Origin: Burkholderiales bacterium
GTDB taxonomy: Bacteria > Pseudomonadota > Gammaproteobacteria > Burkholderiales > Burkholderiaceae_D
Assembly (NCBI GenBank): GCA_028868455.1
Contig: JAGWUK010000133.1
Coordinates: 1-7,583, forward strand
Direction: 5' to 3'
Length of the DNA stretch: 7,583 nucleotides
Both the position numbers and the translations under genes were made by a program. The first letter of the stretch is position 1. Every line of letters starts with the position of its first letter. A model generated the notes under the pieces. It saw nothing but the letters and a program-made list of their open reading frames with translations, searched no databases and was not told the DNA's origin. Of the stretch, positions 1-6,136 are shown piece by piece.

Positions 1-121
1 AGCTGGCATACATCTGCAATTGCGCAACGCTGGTGATGCCAGCTTGTTCCAGCATTTTTTGGGAGGCGGGTCCTAGGCCGGGCAAATCTTTTAACGATGT
101 TGGTGCAGACATGTTGATCAT
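1..121 (-). CDS. TfoX C-terminal-domain-like small protein (partial, 5' end only)
   Basis: This is the first 40 codons of a minus-strand gene that runs off the left edge. The visible protein contains LKDLPGLGPASQKMLEQAGI followed by TSVAQLQ. That matches the C-terminal domain of TfoX/Sxy competence regulators, a helix-hairpin-helix-like fold in which a 'LPGLGP-S-ML--AGI-(T/S)V-QL' pattern recurs. Because the domain begins almost at the N-terminus, this is probably one of the short stand-alone TfoX_C proteins and not a full-length TfoX. Two in-frame ATGs are possible (codons beginning at 121 and 112). Neither has a clear Shine-Dalgarno, and an in-frame stop just upstream excludes earlier starts. 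It lies about 36 bp downstream of the tautomerase gene on the same strand and may be the last gene of that unit. Its function is unknown, and a role in competence should not be assumed. Confidence 0.7.
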   Translation of the reverse strand, partial: MINMSAPTSLKDLPGLGPASQKMLEQAGITSVAQLQMYAS

Positions 122-157
122 GCTGGCAGACGTGCGTCAGCTCGCATCAGGAATGGA

Positions 158-538
158 TCAGGTGTGGATCAGGCGTCCGCCACCAAACGACCAGTTTTCC
201 CACGTCGTCTCTTTAAAGACGACCATGACGTTTTCTGGATTGAGTCCTTGCGCGCTGAGGCGTGCCATCAGGTCTTCCAGGAATGCTTTCTTGACTTTGA
301 CACTGCGTCCCAGCGACCAGACGATTTCGATCAAACAAAAATCGGCATTGCGGTCGCTTTGCAAATCGGGATAACGTGGGTCGTAACGAAAATCTTCTTC
401 GGCCAGCTCCTGCACGCGTTGAAACTGATCGGTTACCGGTACGCCGGTAGCGACTAAAGCGGCATGGATCGCATCAAGTACAGCATGTTTGAACGCTGCA
501 GTTTTTGGTTTGCGAACAGTCAGGGTAACGAGTGGCAT
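158..538 (-). CDS. Tautomerase_2-family protein
   Basis: A 126-residue protein of the tautomerase superfamily (Tautomerase_2 type, related to malonate semialdehyde decarboxylase-like proteins). It begins Met-Pro. In this superfamily Met removal leaves Pro-1 as the catalytic base, and here Pro2 is present. Family-like features are the beta-alpha-beta start (PLVTLTVRK, then a helix to about residue 31), a middle segment with Arg51, Arg55 and Arg63 that could bind a carboxylate substrate, the 'GRSVKVKKAFLEDL' helix (about 77-90), and the C-terminal ENWSFGGGR (about 114-122), a hallmark of this group. The length is normal for the family. The start at 538 is supported by a good Shine-Dalgarno (AAGGAG on the minus strand, about 5 nt upstream). 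It sits 38 bp downstream of the racemase gene on the same strand with no terminator between, so co-transcription is likely. Family members act on keto/enol or semialdehyde acids, but the substrate here is not known. Confidence 0.88.
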   Translation of the reverse strand: MPLVTLTVRKPKTAAFKHAVLDAIHAALVATGVPVTDQFQRVQELAEEDFRYDPRYPDLQSDRNADFCLIEIVWSLGRSVKVKKAFLEDLMARLSAQGLNPENVMVVFKETTWENWSFGGGRLIHT

Positions 539-576
539 ACGGTCTCCTTCAGAATGATTAATCGATACAGACGACG

Positions 577-1269
577 CTAAGCCAGCGCATGTTCCGCCGC
601 TGCGACGGCATGGATCTGCGTGGTGTCAAACAAGGGAACTGCCGCGTCGCTGCGATGCACCAGCAAGGAAATCTCGGTACATCCGAGGATCACGGCTTGC
701 GCGCCTTGCTCTTGCAGGCTGGCGATGATGCGCCGGTATTCGTCACGCGAAGCGGGAAGGATTTTCCCCTGGCACAATTCCTCATAGATCACGCGATGTA
801 CGATGTCGCGATCGGCAGCCGATGGAATCAGAACTTGCAAGCCGTGTTTGCTCTGCAATCGCTGCCGGTAAAAATCCTGCTCCATCGTGAACCGCGTCCC
901 CAGCAAACCTATGCAACGATGCCCTGCCTCGCGTATGCAAAGTGCGGTCGGATCGGCGATGTGAAATAGAGGGATATCGACAGCAGCCTCAATCGCATCG
1001 GCGACTTTGTGCATGGTGTTGGTACACAGCACCAGAAAATCGGCGCCTGCCGCTTTCAATGCGCGCGCCGCATCGGCCATCATGGCACCTGCCGCCTGCC
1101 AGTCGCCAGCATGTTGCAACCGCTCGACTTCATGAAAATCCACGCTGTACAGCACGATTTTGGCAGAATGCAGGCCGCCCAGTTTTTGCTTGATGGCCTG
1201 ATTGATTTGCTGGTAGTAAGGCACCGTCGATTCCCAGCTCATGCCGCCGATCAGACCGATTGTTTTCAC
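577..1269 (-). CDS. Aspartate/glutamate racemase-family protein (RacX/YgeA type)
   Basis: A 230-residue cytoplasmic protein of the PLP-independent Asp/Glu racemase family, the same length as E. coli YgeA. Motifs visible are the N-terminal IGLIGGMSWEST (residues 4-15), typical of the RacX/YgeA branch; LCTNTMH with catalytic Cys82; the hinge segment IGLLGTRFTM (about 120-129); and LGCTEI with the second catalytic Cys197. Both cysteines of the two-base racemisation mechanism are intact, so an active enzyme is expected. Family members racemise aspartate or, in YgeA, a broad range of amino acids; the substrate here is inferred only. The start is GTG (not ATG) and overlaps the stop of the upstream DUF2855 gene by 4 bp in a GTGA junction. 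An AAAGG Shine-Dalgarno lies about 7 nt upstream, inside the DUF2855 coding end, so translational coupling is likely. Confidence 0.92.
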   Translation of the reverse strand: MKTIGLIGGMSWESTVPYYQQINQAIKQKLGGLHSAKIVLYSVDFHEVERLQHAGDWQAAGAMMADAARALKAAGADFLVLCTNTMHKVADAIEAAVDIPLFHIADPTALCIREAGHRCIGLLGTRFTMEQDFYRQRLQSKHGLQVLIPSAADRDIVHRVIYEELCQGKILPASRDEYRRIIASLQEQGAQAVILGCTEISLLVHRSDAAVPLFDTTQIHAVAAAEHALA

Positions 1270-2390
1270 GCGAACACCTTTCCGGATAAACTCAATACAT
1301 GCCCGATATCGGGCGCCGCATTTCCAGTGAGCATGGACTGAACCACTTGCGTCACCGCCTCAATGCCGCTGCCGTGATGTACACGCATCCATCCGCCTTC
1401 GGGCGCCATGACGGCGTGCATAAACTGATTCCAGCCTGTTGCCAGACGTGTTTGCACACCGCCCGGGCCCCAGTCTGTCATGCGTTTTTTGATTTGTGCC
1501 GGTGCAAAAAACAGGACAGGTCGCGCGCCGGGCAAATTGGCGCCGCCGCCCAATTCTTCCCAGTGCGTGCCGCCAACGGCGCAGCTGTATTTCATGTTGT
1601 CGTTGAAATGGTGATGCAGGCGACTGCGCAATTGCCCGTTTCCTGCCATATCGACATACACCACGGACTGACTGGCATCGAGCGTCTCGACTTGATCATA
1701 GGTGAGTACCTGATCGTAAATTCCCAGACTTTGGACAAAGGCCTGGTTGCCGGCAGAAGTCAGGCCGACGATTTTATAAGCCTTATCGCGCCGTAGCGAC
1801 AACATGAAAGCCAGACCGTAAGCGGTCTTGCTGGATGCACTGGAAATCAGCACGGTGTCGGCGCCAAAGAACTGATTGTCCTCCAGAAAATCGTCGATCA
1901 TGAACGAAGTGACGAACAGCGGGCGCAACAGGACTTGCACATCTTCGGACTCTTTCGTATAGCCAGGATCAGCCGTTGTGCGCAGGTATTGGTTGTACAA
2001 ACCATGCATAGCCTGGCGATGTTCGGCGCCGTCATTGAATCCGCTGGCACTGACGCGCACCGGCGTCACAGTCAGATGTGAGGCCATCGGGTAATAACCG
2101 TAAAACCGCTCGCCCACTGCAATGCCGTCAACGTTAGAAGCAATCACATCGCCAAAACCCCACACCGGGATATTGCCCCAGCCCTCTTGCGTTGGGAAAA
2201 AATCCCAGTATTTCATTGCATTGCCAAACGCGGCATATGTCACGTTATTCGATGTGAAGGCAAACTGGTCGACCTTGAGTACGACTTGCCCTTCCGGTAA
2301 ATTTTCAGCGGTCGGCACCTCCAGCGCGACCACTTTGCACTCGGGCAGATGGGATTTTTTTACGATGAATTCTATGGGCTGATTGTTCAT
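1266..2390 (-). CDS. DUF2855 family protein (MDR/quinone-oxidoreductase-like)
   Basis: A 374-residue protein that I recognise as DUF2855. Its diagnostic N-terminal segments are FAFTSNNVTYAAFGNAMKYW (residues 43-62), the following DFFP, PVWGFGDV (75-82) and GERFYGYYPMASHL (about 94-107). The layout resembles the medium-chain dehydrogenase/reductase fold: a GroES-like N-terminal half, then a segment around VLISSASSKTAYGLAF (about 180-195) where MDR proteins bind nucleotide. The canonical GxGxxG is not obvious, so cofactor use is uncertain. Biochemical function is uncharacterised. There is no signal peptide or TM segment, so it is probably cytoplasmic. The ATG at 2390 has only a weak upstream purine run (GAGAC). 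It is the first gene of the minus-strand group, transcribed divergently from the exporter operon, and its stop overlaps the racemase GTG start. This suggests the two act on linked substrates. Confidence 0.88.
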   Translation of the reverse strand: MNNQPIEFIVKKSHLPECKVVALEVPTAENLPEGQVVLKVDQFAFTSNNVTYAAFGNAMKYWDFFPTQEGWGNIPVWGFGDVIASNVDGIAVGERFYGYYPMASHLTVTPVRVSASGFNDGAEHRQAMHGLYNQYLRTTADPGYTKESEDVQVLLRPLFVTSFMIDDFLEDNQFFGADTVLISSASSKTAYGLAFMLSLRRDKAYKIVGLTSAGNQAFVQSLGIYDQVLTYDQVETLDASQSVVYVDMAGNGQLRSRLHHHFNDNMKYSCAVGGTHWEELGGGANLPGARPVLFFAPAQIKKRMTDWGPGGVQTRLATGWNQFMHAVMAPEGGWMRVHHGSGIEAVTQVVQSMLTGNAAPDIGHVLSLSGKVFA

Positions 2391-2529
2391 AGTGTCTCGA
2401 TGATTGTCTTTGTAGTGGGCGAAAAAATAAGTATTGCATGATTCGGCAAAATTTTCCGGTCAGCGTCGTGCTGAGTACCGGCATCCCGTACGAAGCCGAT
2501 CGTATTTGTCATTCTTTTCTTCTATTGCG

Positions 2530-2601
2530 CGCTACCTCACACGCTACCTTACACGCCGTCTCAGGCCAAATCTCACGCCGTACTTCACGCCATTTTTTGC
2601 G
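2530..2601. repeat. Degenerate 12-bp tandem repeat, six units in phase
   Basis: Six consecutive 12-bp units start at 2530, 2542, 2554, 2566, 2578 and 2590. The first two differ at one base (CGCTACCTCACA, CGCTACCTTACA). Later units drift but keep a pyrimidine-rich middle and a CACGCC-like junction, for example CCGTACTTCACG at 2578-2589. A shortened 9-bp unit (2602-2610) and a remnant follow, with CACGCC again at 2607-2612. The strand composition is strongly asymmetric (C/T-rich on plus). In one frame the array would encode a four-residue period (RYLT, RYLT, RRLR, PNLT, PYFT, PFFA), but no ribosome binding site supports translation. It could be a decaying microsatellite-like expansion or a set of protein-binding sites upstream of the operon; sequence alone does not decide. 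Confidence 0.75.
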
Positions 2602-2773
2602 CCATCCACGCCGCATTTTTACCATTGATCGCATTTCCATTGTGACACCGGAGCTGCACTTTTAATCTGGCGCTGCATCTGGCAAACACCACCGGGATAG
2701 ACGCAAAGACTGACCCGCATCGTTTCTACAAGTTGACGTGGCCAATGCATGCGCATCCTCATTTCATACTTTT

Positions 2774-2780
2774 AAAGGAG
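2774..2780 (+). promoter_or_regulatory. Shine-Dalgarno deciding the start of the TPR-like gene
   Basis: AAAGGAG lies 6 nt before the ATG at 2787. It sets the start there and not at the in-frame TTG at 2733, which has no ribosome binding site and would place 18 non-signal residues before the signal peptide. Confidence 0.88.
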
Positions 2781-2786
2781 TACACA

Positions 2787-3446
2787 ATGTCTGTCTTTCA
2801 CACACCATCCCGTCACATTGCCCGTCAATTAGTGATCGTCAGCAGCCTGTTGATCATTTCTACCGGCAATGCTCTGGCTTTTTCCGAACCGCAGTTTCAA
2901 TCAGCTTTTCAGCAATTTATGCAACCGTCCGGCCAAGGGGCTGAAGAGCACGCGGCAACGGCATTCAAGGATTTATTAAAACAAGAACCGGCGAATCCTC
3001 TGTTAATGGTGTATGCCGGTGCCGCAACCAGCAAACTCGCTGCCACCACGATGTTTCCGTGGAAAAAAATGTCCTACGCCGAAGAAGGCCTGGCGATGAT
3101 AGATAAAGCCCTGCAACTGAGTGCCGCCAGTACCGGTGCGCAAACACACGGCGCTACGCCGGTCGCACTGGAAGTGCAATTTGTCGCATCCACCACCTTT
3201 TTGGCAGTGCCAGGATTCATGCACCGCGCAGACCGCGGAAGCGCATTGCTGAACGGTGTTCTGACAGACAAGGATTTTGACCACGCCGCCCTGCCATTTC
3301 GTGGCGCGGTCTGGATGCATGCGGCCAGACTGGCATTGCAACAGCAACGCAAGGACGAAGCTCGCCGCCTGCTGAATCAGGTCATTCAACATCAGGCGCC
3401 GCAAGCTGCTGCTGCCAGCGACATGTTGAAAGGACTCGCATCATGA
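2787..3446 (+). CDS. Exported TPR-like periplasmic protein, first gene of the exporter operon
   Basis: A 219-residue protein that I cannot assign to a named family. Residues 1-31 form a Sec signal peptide: basic residues Arg9 and Arg13, a hydrophobic core LVIVSSLLIIS, and a cleavage site after ALA (Ala31, before Phe32). No lipobox cysteine is present, so the mature protein should be soluble in the periplasm. The rest is alpha-helical and TPR-like. Helices at about 36-70 end in 'LLKQEPANPLLMVYAGAA', a typical TPR turn (…P.NP.…Y.G.A). A second helical unit ('AEEGLAMIDKALQL', about 94-107) and a C-terminal pair ('WMHAARLALQQQRKDEARRL', about 177-196) follow. Its stop overlaps the ABC ATPase ATG by 4 bp, so the two are almost certainly co-translated. 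It probably acts as a periplasmic adaptor or scaffold for the transporter; this is inferred from context only. Confidence 0.85.
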   Translation: MSVFHTPSRHIARQLVIVSSLLIISTGNALAFSEPQFQSAFQQFMQPSGQGAEEHAATAFKDLLKQEPANPLLMVYAGAATSKLAATTMFPWKKMSYAEEGLAMIDKALQLSAASTGAQTHGATPVALEVQFVASTTFLAVPGFMHRADRGSALLNGVLTDKDFDHAALPFRGAVWMHAARLALQQQRKDEARRLLNQVIQHQAPQAAAASDMLKGLAS

Positions 3447-4120
3447 GCCACGCTGCCGTCATTGAATTGCGTGACGTGTACAAATCCTATCAACTCGGCG
3501 CACACTCAGTCCATGCACTGCAAGGTGTCGATCTGGCCGTGCAGCGCGGTGAATTGCTGGCGCTGACCGGCCCCTCCGGCAGCGGCAAAAGCACCATTCT
3601 GAATCTGTGCGGACTGATCGATCAGGCCGATGCGGGCGATGTCTTATTAAATGGCACCGACATCCGTCATCTCAACGAAACGCAGCGCACGCTGCAAAGG
3701 CGCGACACGATTGGGTTCATCTTCCAGAGCTTTAATCTGGTGCCGGTCATGACGGTGGCTGAAAACGTTGACTATCCATTGTTTTTAACTGGCGTGCCGC
3801 TGGCAGAGCGACGCGAACGGGTAGCCGCCCAGCTGAAAGCGGTTGGCTTGCACGAGCACGCCGAACATCTGCCAGATGCCTTGTCCGGCGGCCAACGTCA
3901 ACGCGTCGCCATCGCGCGGGCATTGATCAAACGCCCGAGCCTCGTGATTGCCGACGAACCGACAGCCAGCCTCGATTCGCATACGGCCGATCAGGTGCTC
4001 GATCTGATGCGCGAACGCGGCCATGCCGAAGGCGCGGCCTTTGTCATCGCCAGCCACGATGACCGCTTGACGCGCCGCAGCGACCGTATTGTTTCTTTAC
4101 TGGATGGGAGATTGCAATGA
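3443..4120 (+). CDS. ABC transporter ATP-binding protein (LolD/MacB/FtsE-like)
   Basis: A 225-residue stand-alone nucleotide-binding subunit, normal for LolD-type ATPases. All catalytic elements are intact: Walker A GPSGSGKST (43-51), Q-loop Gln95 in FIFQSFNLVPVMTVAENV (the FQ-FNL-P-(M/L)T--EN form typical of the MacB/LolD/FtsE group), signature LSGGQ (147-151) followed by RQRVAIARAL, Walker B LVIADE (167-172) with catalytic Glu172, D-loop SLD (176-178) and switch His205. It would sit on the cytoplasmic face of the inner membrane and drive the permease encoded immediately downstream. The ATG overlaps the previous stop by 4 bp, and AAAGGA (3429-3434) provides a ribosome binding site inside the TPR-like gene. 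The downstream stop overlaps the permease start by 4 bp. The substrate cannot be deduced from the ATPase. It is less likely to be the housekeeping LolD, because LolC/LolE partners are absent here. Confidence 0.95.
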   Translation: MSHAAVIELRDVYKSYQLGAHSVHALQGVDLAVQRGELLALTGPSGSGKSTILNLCGLIDQADAGDVLLNGTDIRHLNETQRTLQRRDTIGFIFQSFNLVPVMTVAENVDYPLFLTGVPLAERRERVAAQLKAVGLHEHAEHLPDALSGGQRQRVAIARALIKRPSLVIADEPTASLDSHTADQVLDLMRERGHAEGAAFVIASHDDRLTRRSDRIVSLLDGRLQ

Positions 4121-5349
4121 AACCGGACTGGATAGACCTGACCTGGGTGCGCTTTGCGTTTCACAACAGCCTGCGCAATCGTCGTCGTTCGCTGGTCACG
4201 GTATCGGTGGCAGCGCTCGGCACCGCAGCGATTTTGCTGGCTGGCGGCTTTGCGTATTCAACCTATGAAGGATTGGCACAAGCTGCCGCACGCAATACCG
4301 GCCATCTGATCGTCGGTAAACCGGCACACTTTACCACTGATGAAGACGTGCCCTTACAACATGGCATCGACGATGCTGCAGCACTGCAAACCAAGATACT
4401 CAGCGATCCGGCGGTGCGCTATGTGTTACCGCGTGTCGATTTCAGCGGGCTGATCAGCAATGGCGACAAGTCCACCATCATGCTGGCCGTCGGCATCGAT
4501 CCGAATGCCGAATTTGCTGTCAAAGGTCCTTTTCTGAAAGTCATGGAAGGCGAACTGCTGCAACCGAATGCCAAGGAAGCAGAAATCGTCATCGGCGACG
4601 CACTTGCCCGCAGCCTGAAAGCCAAAACCGGCAGCAGCCTGACACTGCTGGTCAGCACCACCGATGGCGCGCTGAATGCGCTCGATGTACGGGTGCGCGG
4701 CCTGGTCTCGACGGGCGTGCCGGACATGGATAAACGGTTGGTATACACCGACATCAAGACTGCACAAAAATTGCTGAACACACAGCGCGTTTCCAGTCTC
4801 GGTGTGTTCCTCAATAATATGGATGCCACGGCGGATGCCCAGCAAAGACTCAGCAGCGCATTGCCAGGCATGACCGTGCAAAGCTGGCTGGATCAGGCAT
4901 TTTTCTATCGCTCGGTGAAAGACTTGTACAACCGCATCTTTGGTGCGCTGGGTGCCATCATCAGTGTCATCGTGGTGTTTGTCGTTGCCAATGCAATGGC
5001 GATGGCCATCATAGAAAGAACCCGCGAAATCGGCAGCCTGCGGGCAATGGGCACCTTGCCAGGGCAGCTGGTACGCAGCTTTTCGTTTGAAGGCATGTTC
5101 CTCGGCGGCACCGGCGCCATTGTCGGCGCCCTGATCGCGCTGGCAGTTGCCCTGTTACTGCTCGTGTTTCCAGTAGAAATGCCACCACCACCTGGTCGCT
5201 CGAGCGGTTACCCGCTGATGATTACGATCGATGCCGCCATGTACGCCATCACGATACTGATGATGATTGTTCTCTCCATGTTGTCATCCGCCCTGATCGC
5301 CCGCCGCACCCTGCGCCAGCCGATTGTCGATGCACTGGCCCATAACTGA
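4117..5349 (+). CDS. ABC transporter permease, FtsX/LolC-LolE/MacB type
   Basis: A 410-residue inner-membrane protein with type VII ABC (mechanotransmission) topology. TM1 is at about 26-48, followed by a large periplasmic MacB-PCD-like domain (about 50-265), TM2 (about 272-298), TM3 (about 322-351) and TM4 (about 368-395). The segment after TM2, ERTREIGSLRAMGTLPGQL (300-318), is the FtsX-family cytoplasmic motif that contacts the ATPase. A periplasmic loop between TM3 and TM4 carries EMPPPPGRSSGYP (354-366), an unusual proline run. Four TMs and one permease gene imply a homodimer, unlike the LolC/LolE heterodimer. A strong GGGAG (4106-4110) lies 6 nt upstream, within the ATPase end. This class typically does not move substrate through the membrane; it drives periplasmic conformational work, such as extracting lipidated substrates or powering an exporter. 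That role is inferred here. Confidence 0.93.
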   Translation: MKPDWIDLTWVRFAFHNSLRNRRRSLVTVSVAALGTAAILLAGGFAYSTYEGLAQAAARNTGHLIVGKPAHFTTDEDVPLQHGIDDAAALQTKILSDPAVRYVLPRVDFSGLISNGDKSTIMLAVGIDPNAEFAVKGPFLKVMEGELLQPNAKEAEIVIGDALARSLKAKTGSSLTLLVSTTDGALNALDVRVRGLVSTGVPDMDKRLVYTDIKTAQKLLNTQRVSSLGVFLNNMDATADAQQRLSSALPGMTVQSWLDQAFFYRSVKDLYNRIFGALGAIISVIVVFVVANAMAMAIIERTREIGSLRAMGTLPGQLVRSFSFEGMFLGGTGAIVGALIALAVALLLLVFPVEMPPPPGRSSGYPLMITIDAAMYAITILMMIVLSMLSSALIARRTLRQPIVDALAHN

Positions 5350-5382
5350 TACGCCTTTTCAAAACAAGCATCTCACACAACC

Positions 5383-5386
5383 AGGA
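5383..5386 (+). promoter_or_regulatory. Short Shine-Dalgarno deciding the start of the LolA-like gene
   Basis: AGGA is positioned 6 nt before the ATG at 5393. It favours that start over the in-frame ATG at 5387 (overlapped by the site) and over the far-upstream ATG at 5324, which lies inside the permease gene and would bury the signal peptide behind 23 extra residues. Confidence 0.65.
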
Positions 5387-5392
5387 ATGATC

Positions 5393-6133
5393 ATGAAACG
5401 TATTTTGAATTTCGCCCTCCTTCTTCTCCCACTGACGACTGCCGGAGTGCATGCAGAAGAAGTCAGCAGCCTGCTGAAAGCCGCCGACCATTTCCGCGTT
5501 GGCACCGACAACATGCAAGTCGAAACCAGTATCGCCACATTTAACCGCGACGGCAGCAAAGAAAAAGAACGTAACTACATGGTCTTTTCACAAGCCAACC
5601 GGCAGTCGCTGGTACTGATGCAAAGCCCGGCAGAAAAAGGTCAGAAAGTATTAATGCTGGGCGATGATTTCTGGATGCTGATGCCCGGCAGCCAGCGCCC
5701 GATGCGGATCACGCCCATGCAAAAATTGCTGGGTGACGCCTCCATCGGCGACATCGCCACCATGAGCTGGGCTCAGGATTACGACGGTAAAGTCGTCGGT
5801 GAAGAACAATGCGACAAACGCCCCTGTCTGCATCTGAGCCTGAACGCCAATCGCAAATCGGTCGCCTATCAACACATCGAATTATGGATCGGCAAGCAAA
5901 GGCACGAGCCGATCAAAGCCGATCTGTATGTGCAATCCGAAAAACTTGCCAAGCAAGCGAGCTTCATTCTGGAGGCCACAGCGAATGCGACAGGCGTCAG
6001 CGAAATGGTCTTGCTGGATCAACTCAGCAGCCACAAAGAAACGCGCGTTCGCTATCTGAGTCGTCATGTCCGCACGGTGCCTGAGCAATGGATGAACCCC
6101 ATGTTTTTAGCCAAAAATCCCAGCCTGGAGTAA
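5393..6133 (+). CDS. LolA-like periplasmic protein ('outer membrane lipoprotein-sorting protein')
   Basis: A 246-residue protein beginning MKRILNFALLLLPLTTAGVHA, a clear Sec signal peptide with cleavage after VHA (Ala21, before Glu22). There is no lipobox cysteine. The mature part matches the LolA-like family known as outer membrane lipoprotein-sorting proteins: an early strand region (about 45-62), VLMLGDDFWMLMPGSQRPMR (86-105), the following KLLGDASIGDIATMSW (110-125), a QDYDGKVVGEE strand, and a late LWIGKQRHEPIKADLY segment. This fold is a curved half-barrel with a hydrophobic cavity that carries acyl chains. It is longer than classical LolA (about 180 mature residues) and belongs to the group found beside ABC or RND exporters. 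Cys140 and Cys145 may form a periplasmic disulfide. It follows the permease by 43 bp and precedes the barrel gene by 3 bp. The likely role is a periplasmic shuttle between permease and outer membrane, inferred. Confidence 0.88.
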   Translation: MKRILNFALLLLPLTTAGVHAEEVSSLLKAADHFRVGTDNMQVETSIATFNRDGSKEKERNYMVFSQANRQSLVLMQSPAEKGQKVLMLGDDFWMLMPGSQRPMRITPMQKLLGDASIGDIATMSWAQDYDGKVVGEEQCDKRPCLHLSLNANRKSVAYQHIELWIGKQRHEPIKADLYVQSEKLAKQASFILEATANATGVSEMVLLDQLSSHKETRVRYLSRHVRTVPEQWMNPMFLAKNPSLE

Positions 6134-6136
6134 ATC

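Larger units (their letters stand above)
2391..2786. other. Divergent intergenic region
   Basis: About 395 bp separates the minus-strand DUF2855 start from the plus-strand operon start, so promoters for both directions should lie here. I see no convincing sigma-70 promoter. There is a TTGACG at 2733-2738, but the nearest -10-like hexamer (CATACT, 2765-2770) is too far away. The region contains the 12-bp tandem repeat at 2530-2601 and its degenerate continuation, plus a strong ribosome binding site at 2774-2780. Two short overlapping open frames (2434-2628 and 2438-2665) lack any Shine-Dalgarno and are open mainly because of the repeat. I do not call them genes. Confidence 0.7.

Noticed and set aside
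2434..2665. Two overlapping short open frames (64 and 75 codons) in the divergent intergenic region
   Set aside because: No Shine-Dalgarno before either start, no recognisable protein, and both are open largely because the 12-bp repeat has a period divisible by three. Kept as part of the repeat finding only.
2733..2770. TTGACG ... CATACT as a sigma-70 promoter for the exporter operon
   Set aside because: The hexamers are 26 bp apart, far beyond the usual 16-18 bp spacer, and the -10 match is weak.
2733..2786. Upstream TTG start extending the TPR-like protein by 18 residues
   Set aside because: No ribosome binding site, and it would push the signal peptide away from the N-terminus. The ATG at 2787 has AAAGGAG at ideal spacing.
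3443..5349. Housekeeping lolCDE or macB locus
   Set aside because: There is one permease instead of LolC plus LolE, the ATPase is not fused to the permease as in MacB, and no MacA-type adaptor is present. Companion genes are a LolA-like protein and a barrel.
5324..5392. Upstream ATG for the LolA-like protein, overlapping the permease gene
   Set aside because: It would add 23 residues before an otherwise perfect signal peptide. AGGA precedes the ATG at 5393.
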